A DNA stretch of 64,000 nt, from NCBI GenBank assembly GCA_963809545.1, contig CAWEKD010000005.1, forward strand, positions 1,054,001 through 1,118,000. The letters run 5' to 3'. Origin of the DNA: Natronosporangium sp035305625. Lineage in GTDB: Bacteria > Actinomycetota > Actinomycetes > Mycobacteriales > Micromonosporaceae. Made by a program: the position numbers and the translations under genes. The notes beneath the pieces are model-generated. The model was not told where the DNA came from. It searched no databases and saw nothing but the letters and a program-made list of their open reading frames with translations. Positions 14,420 to 22,886 of the stretch are shown one piece after another. The first letter of the stretch is position 1; each line of letters starts with the position of its first letter.

Positions 14420-16150
14420 ATGGCCGGGCCGAACGAGCAGGTCGCGGCGCTGCTGCAGGAGTACGCCGACCTGATCTCCATCACCGGTGGTGAAGAGTTC
14501 AAAGCCCGGGTGTACGAACGGGCAGCGCGAGCGGTGGCCGGCTACCCCACGGACGTATCCACCCTCGACCAGGACGAGCTGCAGCAGATCCCCAGTGTCG
14601 GGGCCTCCATCGCGGAAAAGATCTCGGAGTACGTACACACCGGGCAGATGCCGGCGATCGAACAACTGCGGGCCCAGGTACCGGCGGGGATTCGGGAACT
14701 CATCAAGATCCCCACCCTCGGCCCCAAGCGGGCGAAGGTGCTGCACGAGCAGCTCGGCATCTCCTCGGTGCCGGAACTGGCCGAGGCGATCGACGCCGGC
14801 AGGTTGGCGGAGCTGCGCGGATTTGGTCGCCGTACGGAAGAAAACCTGCGCCACGGAATCGAGTTGTTGCGCGCCGCCGGCCAGCGTGCGCTCCTGCCCG
14901 TGGCGATGTCCCTAGCCGAGGAAGTGGTGGCGGCGCTGTCAGCGGTGCCCGGATGCGTGCGATGCACGTACGCCGGTTCACTGCGGCGGATGCAGGAGAC
15001 CATCGGCGACGTGGACGTCCTCGCCGCCGCCGATGACTCCGCCCCCCTGATGGACGCGTTCACCCGACTGCCGCGGGTCACGGAAGTGATCTCCCATGGC
15101 CCCACCCGCTCCTCCGTGCGGACCGACGCGGGCTTGCAGGTCGACCTACGGGTGGTGGAACCGGCGGTGTGGGGAGCCGCCCTGCAGTACTTCACCGGCT
15201 CCAAAGCCCACAACATCCGACTGCGGGAGATCGCGCTACGCGCCGGGTTGACCTTGTCGGAGTACGGGCTGCACCGCACCGACGACGGGGCGCTGGTGGT
15301 GGCCGAGACCGAGGAGGAGGTGTACGCCCGGCTCGGGTTGCCGTGGATCCCGCCACCGTTGCGGGAGGATCGGGGCGAGATCGAAGCCGCGCTGGCGGGC
15401 GAGCTACCGGAACTGGTGCGGTGGGAAGACCTTCGCGGCGACCTGCACAGCCACACCGATCTCACCGACGGGGTGGCGCCGCTGTCCGAGCTGGTCGCCG
15501 CGGCCCGGGACCGCGGGTTCCGGTACTTCGCGATCACCGACCATGCCAAGGATCTGCCGATGCAGCGGATGACCGACGAGAAGATGCTCGCGCAGCGGGA
15601 GCAATTGCGGCAGCTGGACACCGGTCGGATGGTGCTCCTGCACGGCACCGAACTGAACATCGGTCCGGAGGGGGAGGTGGACTGGGACGAGGACTTCCTG
15701 GCCGGGTTCGACCTGTGCATCGCCTCAGTCCACTCGCACTTCCAACAGCCTCGGGAACAGCTCACCCGCCGGCTGATCCGAGCCTGTGAGCACCCGTACG
15801 TGAACGTGCTCGGTCACCCGACCACCCGCCAGATCGGCCGACGTCCGCCGCTGGACGTCGACTACGACGCGGTGTTCGAAGCCGCGGCGCGAACCGGCAC
15901 CGCGCTGGAGATCAACAGCTATCCGGATCGGCTGGATCTACCGGACGAGTGGATTCAGCGGGCCCGACGGTACGGCGTCCGGTTCGCGATCAACACTGAC
16001 GCCCACGCCCCTACCCACCTGGATTACCTGCGGTACGGCGTCGGCATCGCCCGCCGCGGCTGGTTGACCGCCGCCGAGGTCATCAACACCTGGCCCCTGT
16101 CTCGTCTGCGGAAATTCGTGGCCGCGAAACGTCGAAAGGCTCACCGGTGA
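14420..16150 (+). CDS. polX: DNA polymerase/3'-5' exonuclease PolX (576 aa)
   Basis: Family X DNA repair polymerase with a C-terminal PHP domain. N-terminal helix-hairpin-helix repeats run to about residue 150 (LQQIPSVGASIAEKISEYV, IKIPTLGPKRAKVLHE, LAELRGFGRRTEENLRHG). The palm carries the catalytic Asp pair in ETIGDVDVLAAADD (D197, D199) and a third Asp in GLQVDLRVV (D242). The PHP exonuclease domain starts near residue 340 with DLHSHTDLTDG and continues with FRYFAITDHAKDL, LHGTELNI and FAINTDAHA, so its metal ligands look intact. Length and order are normal. A TAGACT -10-like element lies 11 bp before the ATG. Divergent from the gas-vesicle operon. Confidence 0.93.
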   Translation: MAGPNEQVAALLQEYADLISITGGEEFKARVYERAARAVAGYPTDVSTLDQDELQQIPSVGASIAEKISEYVHTGQMPAIEQLRAQVPAGIRELIKIPTLGPKRAKVLHEQLGISSVPELAEAIDAGRLAELRGFGRRTEENLRHGIELLRAAGQRALLPVAMSLAEEVVAALSAVPGCVRCTYAGSLRRMQETIGDVDVLAAADDSAPLMDAFTRLPRVTEVISHGPTRSSVRTDAGLQVDLRVVEPAVWGAALQYFTGSKAHNIRLREIALRAGLTLSEYGLHRTDDGALVVAETEEEVYARLGLPWIPPPLREDRGEIEAALAGELPELVRWEDLRGDLHSHTDLTDGVAPLSELVAAARDRGFRYFAITDHAKDLPMQRMTDEKMLAQREQLRQLDTGRMVLLHGTELNIGPEGEVDWDEDFLAGFDLCIASVHSHFQQPREQLTRRLIRACEHPYVNVLGHPTTRQIGRRPPLDVDYDAVFEAAARTGTALEINSYPDRLDLPDEWIQRARRYGVRFAINTDAHAPTHLDYLRYGVGIARRGWLTAAEVINTWPLSRLRKFVAAKRRKAHR

Positions 16151-16238
16151 GCGACGCCCCGGGAAGCCGACGCCGCCGTCACCGGTGAGCGGGAGGCGAG
16201 GCCTCTGTCTCGCCCACCATCCTCTGCTCGCGCTGCCC

Positions 16239-16823
16239 TCACTCGGGACGGAACCGACCCATGATCCCTCGAGCGGTCGCACGTGGACGATAAGACTGCA
16301 CCAGGTACGAGCCGCAGGCGATGTTCGCCCCCGCGAGGAACGGCACGAGATACTGGGCGATCCGCTGTCGACGTTGCCACTGCGCGATGTCCGGCGGGGT
16401 GTGGGGCGTGGGGGTGGTGGCGTCCTCCACGTCGATGTGCTGCTCCCGCTCCCGCGCCTGCTCCGCGAGCTGGGCAATCTTCCCGCCACAGTAGGCGGAG
16501 TAAGCGGTGGCGGCGATCCCGGCAATGGTCAAGCCCGCTTTCAGCGCACCCACCGAGCCGAACGATCGCTGGGCGGCCAGCCGGTCAGCACTGCTACGAG
16601 TGAGTTGCAGCCCGGCCAGGACGGTCATCGCGATTCCGGTCCACTGCAGTGGGCTGAACCGAGCCCAGGCACTCTTGGAGACGGTGATCCGGTCGAACTC
16701 GTTGCTGAGGTCACGCCCAGCTTTATTGACCCCGGTCGCACCCATCAGGGTACCGCCGAACCACATCGCTGATCCGAGGTCATGGACCGCCTGCGCCACG
16801 GCGTGGTTATCGGTCTGGGGCAT
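16239..16823 (-). CDS. hypothetical membrane protein (194 aa)
   Basis: Starts MPQTDNHAVAQAVHDLGSAM and contains two or three hydrophobic segments: WFGGTLMGATGVNKAG (weak), GALKAGLTIAGIAATAYSAYC (about residues 90-110) and IAQYLVPFLAGANIACGSYL (about 155-175). The function is not recognised. It is interesting for its upstream region: GGAGGAAACACATG gives a good ribosome-binding site and a stress-type promoter lies 37 bases further up. The product would be a membrane protein of the general stress response, like the unrelated one at 3975. Confidence 0.72.
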   Translation of the reverse strand: MPQTDNHAVAQAVHDLGSAMWFGGTLMGATGVNKAGRDLSNEFDRITVSKSAWARFSPLQWTGIAMTVLAGLQLTRSSADRLAAQRSFGSVGALKAGLTIAGIAATAYSAYCGGKIAQLAEQAREREQHIDVEDATTPTPHTPPDIAQWQRRQRIAQYLVPFLAGANIACGSYLVQSYRPRATARGIMGRFRPE

Positions 16824-16859
16824 GTGTTTCCTCCATATCTGCGGTAATCACGCTGCCCC

Positions 16860-16884
16860 GTACCCAGCGGATCGACCAGCAAAC
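16860..16884 (-). promoter_or_regulatory. putative SigB-type stress promoter (GTTT-N15-GGGTAC)
   Basis: Read leftward, GTTT (16884-16881) is followed after exactly 15 bases by GGGTAC (16865-16860), a full match to GNNT-N14-16-GGGTAY. The -10 ends 36 bases before the ATG of the leftward membrane protein gene at 16823. This is the best of the stress-type promoters in the window. Confidence 0.55.
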
Positions 16885-16952
16885 CCCACCCCGGGCGGTG
16901 AGCCGGCTGCGGTCAGCCGGCCCACCGCCTCCCGCCCCCTCACGGTCTGCGG

Positions 16953-17924
16953 CTAGGAGGTGGCGGCCCCTGCGGGAGTTGGCGCCAGCTCATCCCGGAA
17001 GCCGACCCGCCACGACGGGTAACGCGGCTCCCAGCCGAGTTCCTGCCGGGCGCGGGTGTTACGGGAACCACGTACCTCGGTCATCATCCGAATGCCCTGT
17101 TCACCGAGCAACGGCCGGGCCAGCCACACCGGCACGCGGCGCGGGGGCCGGGCCCCCACCACCTGCGCCAGATAGGGAAGCCAGTCGGCCACCCGGGCCG
17201 GCTCATCATCGACCACATTGTATCGTCCATGGGCGGTAGGGGAAGCCAGCGCCGCCACCGTCGCCTGAGCGGCATCGTCAATATGGACGAACGACCAGAC
17301 CCCACCACCGTTTCCGACGATCGGGATCCGCCTACGCCGCACCATCGTCACCACCTCCCCGTCGGCGCTGATCGCGGTGCCGGGGCCGTAGAACAGGCCG
17401 TACCGCAGGACTATCCCGGTGATCCCGGTGGCCGAGGTGACCGCTTCTTCCAGCTGGGCGATCGCGGCCAGAGTCTGCCGGGCGCTCGGGGCCGGGTCTG
17501 GATCCAGCGGATGCTCCTCGCCGTGGGCCGGGCCACCGGTACGGGCGTTGGTCCAGCCGGTGAAGCTCTGTGCCAGGAAGCGCTCCGCCCCGACCTGACG
17601 CGCCGCCGCCAACAGGTAGTCCACCGCCCGGGTGCGTAGCTGGTTGGTGGTCTCGAAGTCCCGGTCCAGCCGTTTGAAATCAGCCGCGGGATTGAGGCGG
17701 GTCAGCTGATGGATCACCACCTCGGGCTGGGTCGCCTCGAGCGCGGCGAACACCGCCTTCCGGTTCAACGCGTCCAGCACCACCGGCTGGCCACCGGCGC
17801 GAGTGATCTCACCGGCGCGCGCCGGTGAACTGGTCGTCCCGATCACCGTGTGGTCGCCGTTGGCCAGCAGCCGCACCAGCCGCCGGCCGATGAGCCCGGT
17901 GGCTCCCGCGATGAAGATTCGCAT
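16953..17924 (-). CDS. NAD(P)-binding epimerase/SDR protein paired with SigJ (323 aa)
   Basis: Extended SDR: MRIFIAGATGLIGRRLVRLL with the GATGLIG nucleotide motif, and a domain end SFVHIDDAAQATVAALA typical of nucleoside-diphosphate-sugar epimerase-like proteins. The usual catalytic Tyr-x-x-x-Lys is not obvious, so a reductase/isomerase activity is uncertain. AGAGGA precedes the ATG at 17924. It is divergent from the SigJ-type sigma factor gene, and a SigJ-type promoter faces this gene, so it is likely a direct target of that sigma factor. Confidence 0.82.
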   Translation of the reverse strand: MRIFIAGATGLIGRRLVRLLANGDHTVIGTTSSPARAGEITRAGGQPVVLDALNRKAVFAALEATQPEVVIHQLTRLNPAADFKRLDRDFETTNQLRTRAVDYLLAAARQVGAERFLAQSFTGWTNARTGGPAHGEEHPLDPDPAPSARQTLAAIAQLEEAVTSATGITGIVLRYGLFYGPGTAISADGEVVTMVRRRRIPIVGNGGGVWSFVHIDDAAQATVAALASPTAHGRYNVVDDEPARVADWLPYLAQVVGARPPRRVPVWLARPLLGEQGIRMMTEVRGSRNTRARQELGWEPRYPSWRVGFRDELAPTPAGAATS

Positions 17925-18002
17925 GGCACTGTCCTCTTTCTCGGTGAGTCCGGGCAGGGCCGCCCTTACCTCGGGCGGGGCACGCCCTCCTCTCGTACCC
18001 TG

Positions 18003-18030
18003 GTGACGGATTCACCCGACAGTCTGTGAC
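18003..18030 (-). promoter_or_regulatory. SigJ-type promoter facing the epimerase gene
   Basis: Read leftward, GTCACA (18030-18025) is followed after 16 bases by CGTCAC (18008-18003). As I recall, the mycobacterial SigJ promoter reads GTCACA-N16-CGTCCT, so both elements and the spacing fit. It lies 79 bases before the epimerase ATG, in the divergent region shared with the sigma factor gene itself. Confidence 0.5.
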
Positions 18031-18079
18031 ACCCGGCCCCGGTGACGGTGCCGGCCACCGGGCGTGATTGCATCGGGGC

Positions 18080-19033
18080 ATGACCGGCGGCAACCCCCTG
18101 CCAGACGGTGACGCCCCCTCGCCCCGCAGTCACCCACCGGACGCGCTGCGCCGGCTGATGTTCTCAGTGGCCTATCGGATGCTCGGCAGCGTCAGTGACG
18201 CCGAGGACGTGGTCCAGGATGCGGTGGAACGGATGCATACGCAGCCACGGGAGATCCATTCCCCGCAGGCGTGGGCGGTAACCGTGACCACCCGGCTGGC
18301 GATCGACGCCTTACGCTCCGCCCGCCGGCGCCGCGAGCGGTACGTGGGGGTGTGGCTGCCGGAGCCGTGGCTGGTCGACGAAGGCGCCGATCCGGCCCGC
18401 CGAGTCGAGCAGGACGAGACCCTGTCCATGGCGTTCCTGGTGGTGGTGGAGACTCTCGGGCCGGTGGAACGGGCGGTGTTCCTGCTCCGGGAGGTGTTCG
18501 GTTACCGCTATGCCGAGATCGGGCAGGTGGTGGGCAGGTCGGAGGTGGCCTGCCGCCAGATCCTGAGCCGGGCCCGGCGTCGGATCGCCGAGCGCCGCCC
18601 CGGGCCCGGGGTCAGCCCTGCTGAGCAGGAGCGGCTGGCGCGCCGACTGTTCGCGGCGATGCAGGAGGGGGATCTGGCCGGCCTGGAGGAGGTCCTGGCC
18701 GCGGACGTGCGGTTCGCGGGTGACGGTGGCGGCGTGGCCCCGGCCCGGCTCACCCCGATCCACGGCAGCCTGGCGGTGGGGCGGTTCCTGCTGGGCTTGA
18801 TGCGGCTGGTCGAGCGTACCGGCCTCCAGCTCCACCCGGCCTGGGTCAACGGGGCGCCCGGGGCGGTGGTCCGGACCGGCGACGGCGCCCTGGTCAGCGT
18901 GGTGGCGCTGGCGTTCGCCGACGGCCGGGTGGTGGAGGTGCACAACCAGCTCAACCCGAGCAAGCTCGCCCACCTCGGGCGGGTGGGGAACCTGGCCGCG
19001 TTGATCGGTCGCGGTGGCCTGTCTCCCGCCTGA
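18080..19033 (+). CDS. sigJ: RNA polymerase sigma factor, SigJ/ECF41 type (317 aa)
   Basis: Sigma-70 region 2 at about residues 25-90 (LMFSVAYRMLGSVSDAEDVV, QDAVERMHTQ) and region 4 at about 125-180 (LGPVERAVFLLREVFGYRYA, EIGQVVGRSEVACRQILSRA). A C-terminal SnoaL-like (NTF2-fold) domain follows to the end (DGRVVEVHNQLNPSKLAHLG), the built-in regulatory extension of SigJ/ECF41 factors, which use it in place of an anti-sigma factor. ECF41 genes are typically neighbours of an oxidoreductase or SDR gene, as here. The ATG at 18080 is used; an upstream TTG at 18068 would add four residues. It ends 22 bp before the convergent Dyp peroxidase gene. Confidence 0.88.
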   Translation: MTGGNPLPDGDAPSPRSHPPDALRRLMFSVAYRMLGSVSDAEDVVQDAVERMHTQPREIHSPQAWAVTVTTRLAIDALRSARRRRERYVGVWLPEPWLVDEGADPARRVEQDETLSMAFLVVVETLGPVERAVFLLREVFGYRYAEIGQVVGRSEVACRQILSRARRRIAERRPGPGVSPAEQERLARRLFAAMQEGDLAGLEEVLAADVRFAGDGGGVAPARLTPIHGSLAVGRFLLGLMRLVERTGLQLHPAWVNGAPGAVVRTGDGALVSVVALAFADGRVVEVHNQLNPSKLAHLGRVGNLAALIGRGGLSPA

Positions 19034-19055
19034 CCGTCCCCGGTGCGGGGCGTCC

Positions 19056-20267
19056 CTACCGGAACAGTTGCTCCCCGATCCAGCCTCCCTCTTCGCAGCC
19101 GGGCGGAATCGCGAAGACCGCTGAGCCGATGGGGGTGGTCCACTCGTTGAGTAGGTCCAGTTCGGCGAGGCGGTGCTGGACGGGGAGGAACTGGCGCGCC
19201 ACGTCCGCCTGGTAGGAAGCGAAGATCAGCCCACTGTCCGGGCGTCCGGCCGGATCTGTGGGACCGTCATAGTTGTACGGACGGCGCAGGATCTGCATCC
19301 GTGGGTCGGCGACGTGGGCGCGCCGCAGGTGGGAGGCGTGGCTGATCACCGGCAGGCCGTGGTCGTCGGTCGCGTCGAAGTCAGGCGCGTCGTGCTCGGC
19401 CGTACCGGTCAGGGGAGCACCGGTGTCGAGCCGGCGCCCCACTACCATCTCCTTCTCCCAGCGGCCCAGTTGGTCCCAGGTTTCCAGCTCCATCCGGATC
19501 CGGCGGAGCACCAGGGTGGTGCTGTGGCGAAGCCAGGGAGGACCATCGTTGACCCAGACCGCCGCGTCGAATTCCGGGGTGCCCGGCACGGGATTGGTGG
19601 TCCCGTCTAGTTGCCCCATCAAATTGCGCTGAGTCTGACCTGGTTTCTTGACCCCGGGGCTGTTGCGGAACCCCTGCTGTACCCATCTGACGGTGCCGAA
19701 CGGCCGCGCGTCTTTGATGAGCATCCGCTGGGCGTGCGCGACGGTGATCGGGTCGTCCGCGCAGATTTGTAGCAGCAGGTCGCCGCCGCACCACTGTGGT
19801 TGCAGCCGGTCGATGCTGGGGAAGGCGGGGAGATCCGCCACCGATGCCGGTCGCCGCTCCGGTACCCCGGCCGCGTCGAAGAATCCCGGTCCGAACCCGA
19901 AGGTGACGGTGAGCCGGGCCGGGTCGACAGCGAGCTCCGGCTCGGTGTCCGCCAGGGCGGGCTCCCCTTGGGTGAGGCGGGCGGCGTCATCGGTCAGCAG
20001 CCGCAGCATCCGGATCACCGCTTCCTGGTCGATCCCGTCCGCCAACGTGAACGCCACGAACGAGGCGTACGCCTGCGGCTCAGTGGCCACCCCGGCCTGG
20101 TGCGGGCCGTAGAACGGCACGACCGCCTTGCCCACCTCGGTCGGCGGGGGAGCGGGTGGGTCACTCCTGCCCACCGCGGCGACCGCCGCACCCCCGGTGA
20201 CCCCACCCACCACGGCGGCCACGCCACCGGTGAGTAACTGGCGACGGCTGACCCGGGAGCCGCTCAT
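19056..20267 (-). CDS. Dyp-type haem peroxidase, Tat-exported (403 aa)
   Basis: The N-terminus has a twin-arginine signal (MSGSRVSRRQLLTGGVAAVV) with an Ala-rich h-region, so the folded haem protein is exported. The catalytic GxxDG motif is present as GQLDGTTNP near residue 215, and the proximal-haem region ISHASHLRRAHVADPRMQIL carries the His ligand. The general family is EfeB/DyP, which oxidises dyes or phenols or extracts iron from haem. It overlaps the upstream PCu(A)C gene by one base (TGATG), giving coupled translation. No efeU/efeO genes are adjacent, so it is not a plain Efe iron uptake operon. Confidence 0.9.
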   Translation of the reverse strand: MSGSRVSRRQLLTGGVAAVVGGVTGGAAVAAVGRSDPPAPPPTEVGKAVVPFYGPHQAGVATEPQAYASFVAFTLADGIDQEAVIRMLRLLTDDAARLTQGEPALADTEPELAVDPARLTVTFGFGPGFFDAAGVPERRPASVADLPAFPSIDRLQPQWCGGDLLLQICADDPITVAHAQRMLIKDARPFGTVRWVQQGFRNSPGVKKPGQTQRNLMGQLDGTTNPVPGTPEFDAAVWVNDGPPWLRHSTTLVLRRIRMELETWDQLGRWEKEMVVGRRLDTGAPLTGTAEHDAPDFDATDDHGLPVISHASHLRRAHVADPRMQILRRPYNYDGPTDPAGRPDSGLIFASYQADVARQFLPVQHRLAELDLLNEWTTPIGSAVFAIPPGCEEGGWIGEQLFR

Positions 20268-20788
20268 CAGTGCTCCCCCTCGTGCGGGTGGTAGGTCTCC
20301 TCCCCACCGGCGAACGGCTTGGCCACCGCCTGGAATTCGAGCGTGGTGCCGTCGGCGAAGGTGAGGGTGATGCTCACTTCATCCCCGGGATGGATCGGCT
20401 GAGTCAGCTCCATGAGCATCAGGTGGTCACCGCCCGGCTCCAGGAGATGGGAGCCACCGGCGGGGATGGTGATACCGTCCGCCTTCTCCTGCATGGCCAT
20501 CGCCCCGCCGCTCATCACCACCTCGTGGATCTCCACTACTGGCGCTACGGGTGAACTCGCGCCGGTGACGGTCACCTCGTGGTCGCCGGTGTTGACCAGG
20601 GTGCCGAACACCGCGGTCATGTCCTCCTCGGTGGCCTTCACCCAGGGGTCCTGCACGGTGACCACCGACTCGGTGGTCACCGACTCCGTGTCGGAACCGG
20701 TGTCCGTGGATGCGCAGGCGCCAGCGCCGACCAGCAGCGCCGTCACGAGTGTGAGGTGGACCGGCAGGTGAATACGTGGAAGACGCAT
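20267..20788 (-). CDS. copper chaperone PCu(A)C lipoprotein (173 aa)
   Basis: Signal peptide with lipobox (LLVGAGACAS, Cys about residue 25). The mature domain has the H-(x)n-M-(x)n-H-x-M copper(I) site pattern: VEIHEVVMSGGAMAMQEKA, then GGDHLMLMELTQPIHPGDEV. PCu(A)C proteins deliver copper to cytochrome oxidase or other exported copper proteins outside the cell membrane. The C-terminus ends with a His-containing tail (YHPHEGEH). It is the first gene of a two-gene unit with the Dyp peroxidase. Confidence 0.88.
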   Translation of the reverse strand: MRLPRIHLPVHLTLVTALLVGAGACASTDTGSDTESVTTESVVTVQDPWVKATEEDMTAVFGTLVNTGDHEVTVTGASSPVAPVVEIHEVVMSGGAMAMQEKADGITIPAGGSHLLEPGGDHLMLMELTQPIHPGDEVSITLTFADGTTLEFQAVAKPFAGGEETYHPHEGEH

Positions 20789-20919
20789 CGGCTCATCTCC
20801 TTAGCCCAGGCTTCGTGCCGGTAGTCGGCGACGGCGGGCCAGCCGTTCCCGTTACTTGCCTCACACCTGCCGAGAGATCGGGGCCGGTTCACCTGGTGCT
20901 TCTCCGCTGTGGGAAAGAG

Positions 20920-21510
20920 ATGAAGGTAACACTCTCAGCCGTAAAGGTGTGGGCTGAATTCGACGCACTGGTGAAGGCACTGCTCGCTCAGGTCACCGCG
21001 GTCGACCTGGGCGGGGTGGTGGGGAGCACCGCCCCCCGGCTGGGCCGCGCTCACGGACGTACCGAAGACGATTCAGCTGTGCCTGCGAGGGTTCGGCCAG
21101 GACACATCGATGGGGCTGTCCACCGTCCTCTATGGCGCGACCGCCAGCACTCTGGACGGACTGGTGCAGGTAGAAGCGGATCTGGTCGAGGCGTCCCCCA
21201 TCGGGGACGCCGGCATCCCAATCGCCGGTAACGCACTCACCATGCGGGAATCCGGTGAATTCGATCTCCTCGGCGTGGCATGCCTGCGGATCGAGACGCT
21301 GCCCGGCAAGACCGCCACCGGCTCACCGAATCGAGGTCTTCGGAGCGGACGGCACAGGTGCGCAACTACCTGGATCCTGAACCGTTCCCGCTCGCCATCC
21401 CGCGGGTGTGGGTGGCGACCGTGCTCGATCTGCTGACCGTCCATTGCACGTCCCCGTTCAGCATCTCGGAGCCCGTGGCGACGTACGACCCGTCGCGGGG
21501 AGGATGTTGA
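20920..21510 (+). pseudogene. broken ORF of unknown function (needs two frame changes)
   Basis: A reading frame starts at an ATG (20920), MKVTLSAVKVWAEFDALVKA, and the coding-like sequence then moves to another frame (LTDVPKTIQLCLRGFGQDTS, TASTLDGLVQVEADLVEASP, MRESGEFDLLGVACLRIETL) and near 21330-21360 to a third (RNYLDPEPFPLAIPRVWVAT). The stop at 21508-21510 is one base before the ATG of the next gene. Codon use in each piece is gene-like. The family is not recognised. It may be a decayed gene or an indel artefact. Confidence 0.35.
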
Positions 21511-21511
21511 C

Positions 21512-21997
21512 ATGGCGGTACGTCGGATCTGGCCGCGCGCCCGTTCCACCCTGGTGGTCGGCGTGACCGGGGTGATGATCCTGGCGGCCGCCGGCTGTGG
21601 GCTGGAGCCGGGATCCGATCTGTGCACCGAGCCCCAACTGGAACTGGTGGACGTTACGACGACGGAGGCGACCGAGCCGCTGACGTTGGCGGGCCGGCTC
21701 ACCGTAGCCGGCACCCCGTTGGTCGGGGGCGAAGTGTCCTACTTCGTCGTCCGGCAGGATCCAGACGGCGACGTGCTAGGGGTACGGGTGGGCAGTGCCC
21801 ACACCGACGCGGACGGCTGGGCGAGGCTGACCTTCGCCGGTGGCTCTCGAGATCTGCCCGCGTTCAAAGACCAGGAGGTCGTGGGGTATACGGCGCGGTT
21901 CGTATCTCTCACCAAGATCGACGGGGTGCAGTATTGCCGGACCCAAGCCGAGGCTGACCTCACCGTCCCTTGCGCCGGGTTCAGCTGCCGTCAGTAG
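21512..21997 (+). CDS. putative lipoprotein with Ig-like/filament-type domain (161 aa)
   Basis: Signal peptide MAVRRIWPRARSTLVVGVTG and lipobox AAAGCG (Cys about residue 29). The mature part (LTLAGRLTVAGTPLVGGEVS, ADGWARLTFAGG) resembles a single beta-sandwich domain of the type used as spacer in surface proteins, with four cysteines that could form two disulfides. The function is unknown. It begins one base after the stop of the broken ORF upstream. Confidence 0.65.
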   Translation: MAVRRIWPRARSTLVVGVTGVMILAAAGCGLEPGSDLCTEPQLELVDVTTTEATEPLTLAGRLTVAGTPLVGGEVSYFVVRQDPDGDVLGVRVGSAHTDADGWARLTFAGGSRDLPAFKDQEVVGYTARFVSLTKIDGVQYCRTQAEADLTVPCAGFSCRQ

Positions 21998-22006
21998 GGT
22001 GCCAGG

Positions 22007-22489
22007 GTGGTGAACATCTGGCGAGGTGTGGCGCAGCGACTCCGTCGGTCTCACCGGCAGAAGGCGGCCGACACCCCTACCCCCGCCCGGTTTGCGAAGC
22101 GGCGCGCGGTGGCCGCGCTGCGCCGTCGTCGGTTGGTCTACGCCCCGGAGCTGGACGGCCAGGCCGACCCGGGGGAGATCGTCTGGACCTGGGTGCGGTA
22201 CGAGGACGAGCCGCGGATGGGCAAGGACCGGCCCGTCCTGGTGGTCGGGCGGGAAAGCCGGACCCTGTACGGGCTGATGCTGTCCAGCCAACCGGAACGG
22301 GACGGCCAGCGGCACTGGTTGGCGCTGGGGACCGGGGAGTGGGACCGGCAGAACCGACCGAGCTGGGTGCGGTTGGACCGGGTGCTGACCATGCGGGAGG
22401 ACGGCATCCGCCGGGAAGGCGCGGTGCTGGACCGGGCCCGGTTCGAGCGGGTGTGTGCGGTCCTGCGGGCCCACTACGGCTGGCAGTGA
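22007..22489 (+). CDS. PemK/MazF-like toxin family protein (160 aa)
   Basis: The core GEIVWTWVRYEDEPRMGKDR followed by PVLVVGRE and LYGLMLSSQPERDGQRHW fits the actinobacterial PemK/MazF-like family (SH3-like barrel endoribonucleases). About 50 basic residues precede the domain. No antitoxin-like gene is adjacent on either side; family members of this longer type are often found alone, so toxin function is an inference. GTG at 22007 or 22010 is the start. It ends 34 bp before the convergent crcB pair. Confidence 0.72.
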   Translation: MVNIWRGVAQRLRRSHRQKAADTPTPARFAKRRAVAALRRRRLVYAPELDGQADPGEIVWTWVRYEDEPRMGKDRPVLVVGRESRTLYGLMLSSQPERDGQRHWLALGTGEWDRQNRPSWVRLDRVLTMREDGIRREGAVLDRARFERVCAVLRAHYGWQ

Positions 22490-22523
22490 CCGGCTGGCGG
22501 CCGAAGCGACCCCGGCGGCCGGT

Positions 22524-22886
22524 TCATCCGGTGACCACTCCGGCTAGGACCAGCCCCGCCCCGGCGGCACCGAACCCGACCACCAGGTGCGCCGCCACGT
22601 TGGCGCCGGCCCGTAGGTGGGCGCGGGACCGGACCAGCTGCAGGGTTTCCTGACTGAACGTCGAGTACGTGGTCAGCGCGCCGCAGAACCCGGTGCCGAC
22701 CAACGCGGTCAGTGGTTCGGCCGGGGACAGGCCGGACAGGAACCCGAGCAGCAGGGAACCGGCCCCGTTCACCGTGAGGGTCCCCCACGGGAACGCCGAT
22801 CCGAACCAGCGCCGTAACAGGTGGTCGGTGAGGTACCGGAGGGTCGCCCCGACCGCACCGCCCAGCATGACCAGCGCCGCGGTCAC
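22524..22886 (-). CDS. crcB: fluoride channel CrcB/Fluc, second copy (120 aa)
   Basis: Four-helix Fluc family channel exporting fluoride. Motifs: LGGAVGATLRYLTDHLLRRW, GSAFPWGTLTVNGAGSLLLG and GFCGALTTYSTFSQETLQLV, with the conserved Asn and the phenylalanine/Thr-Tyr-Ser pore residues. The GTG at 22886 overlaps the stop of the upstream crcB (GTGA). Paired adjacent copies usually give antiparallel heterodimers. Alternative upstream starts would add a basic stretch not seen in the family. Confidence 0.88.
   Translation of the reverse strand: MTAALVMLGGAVGATLRYLTDHLLRRWFGSAFPWGTLTVNGAGSLLLGFLSGLSPAEPLTALVGTGFCGALTTYSTFSQETLQLVRSRAHLRAGANVAAHLVVGFGAAGAGLVLAGVVTG

Noticed and set aside
21110..21436. 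ComM/YifB-like (magnesium chelatase) fragment suggested by VQVEADLVEASP
   Set aside because: Only a few residues agree and no ATPase motif follows; left as unknown broken ORF.
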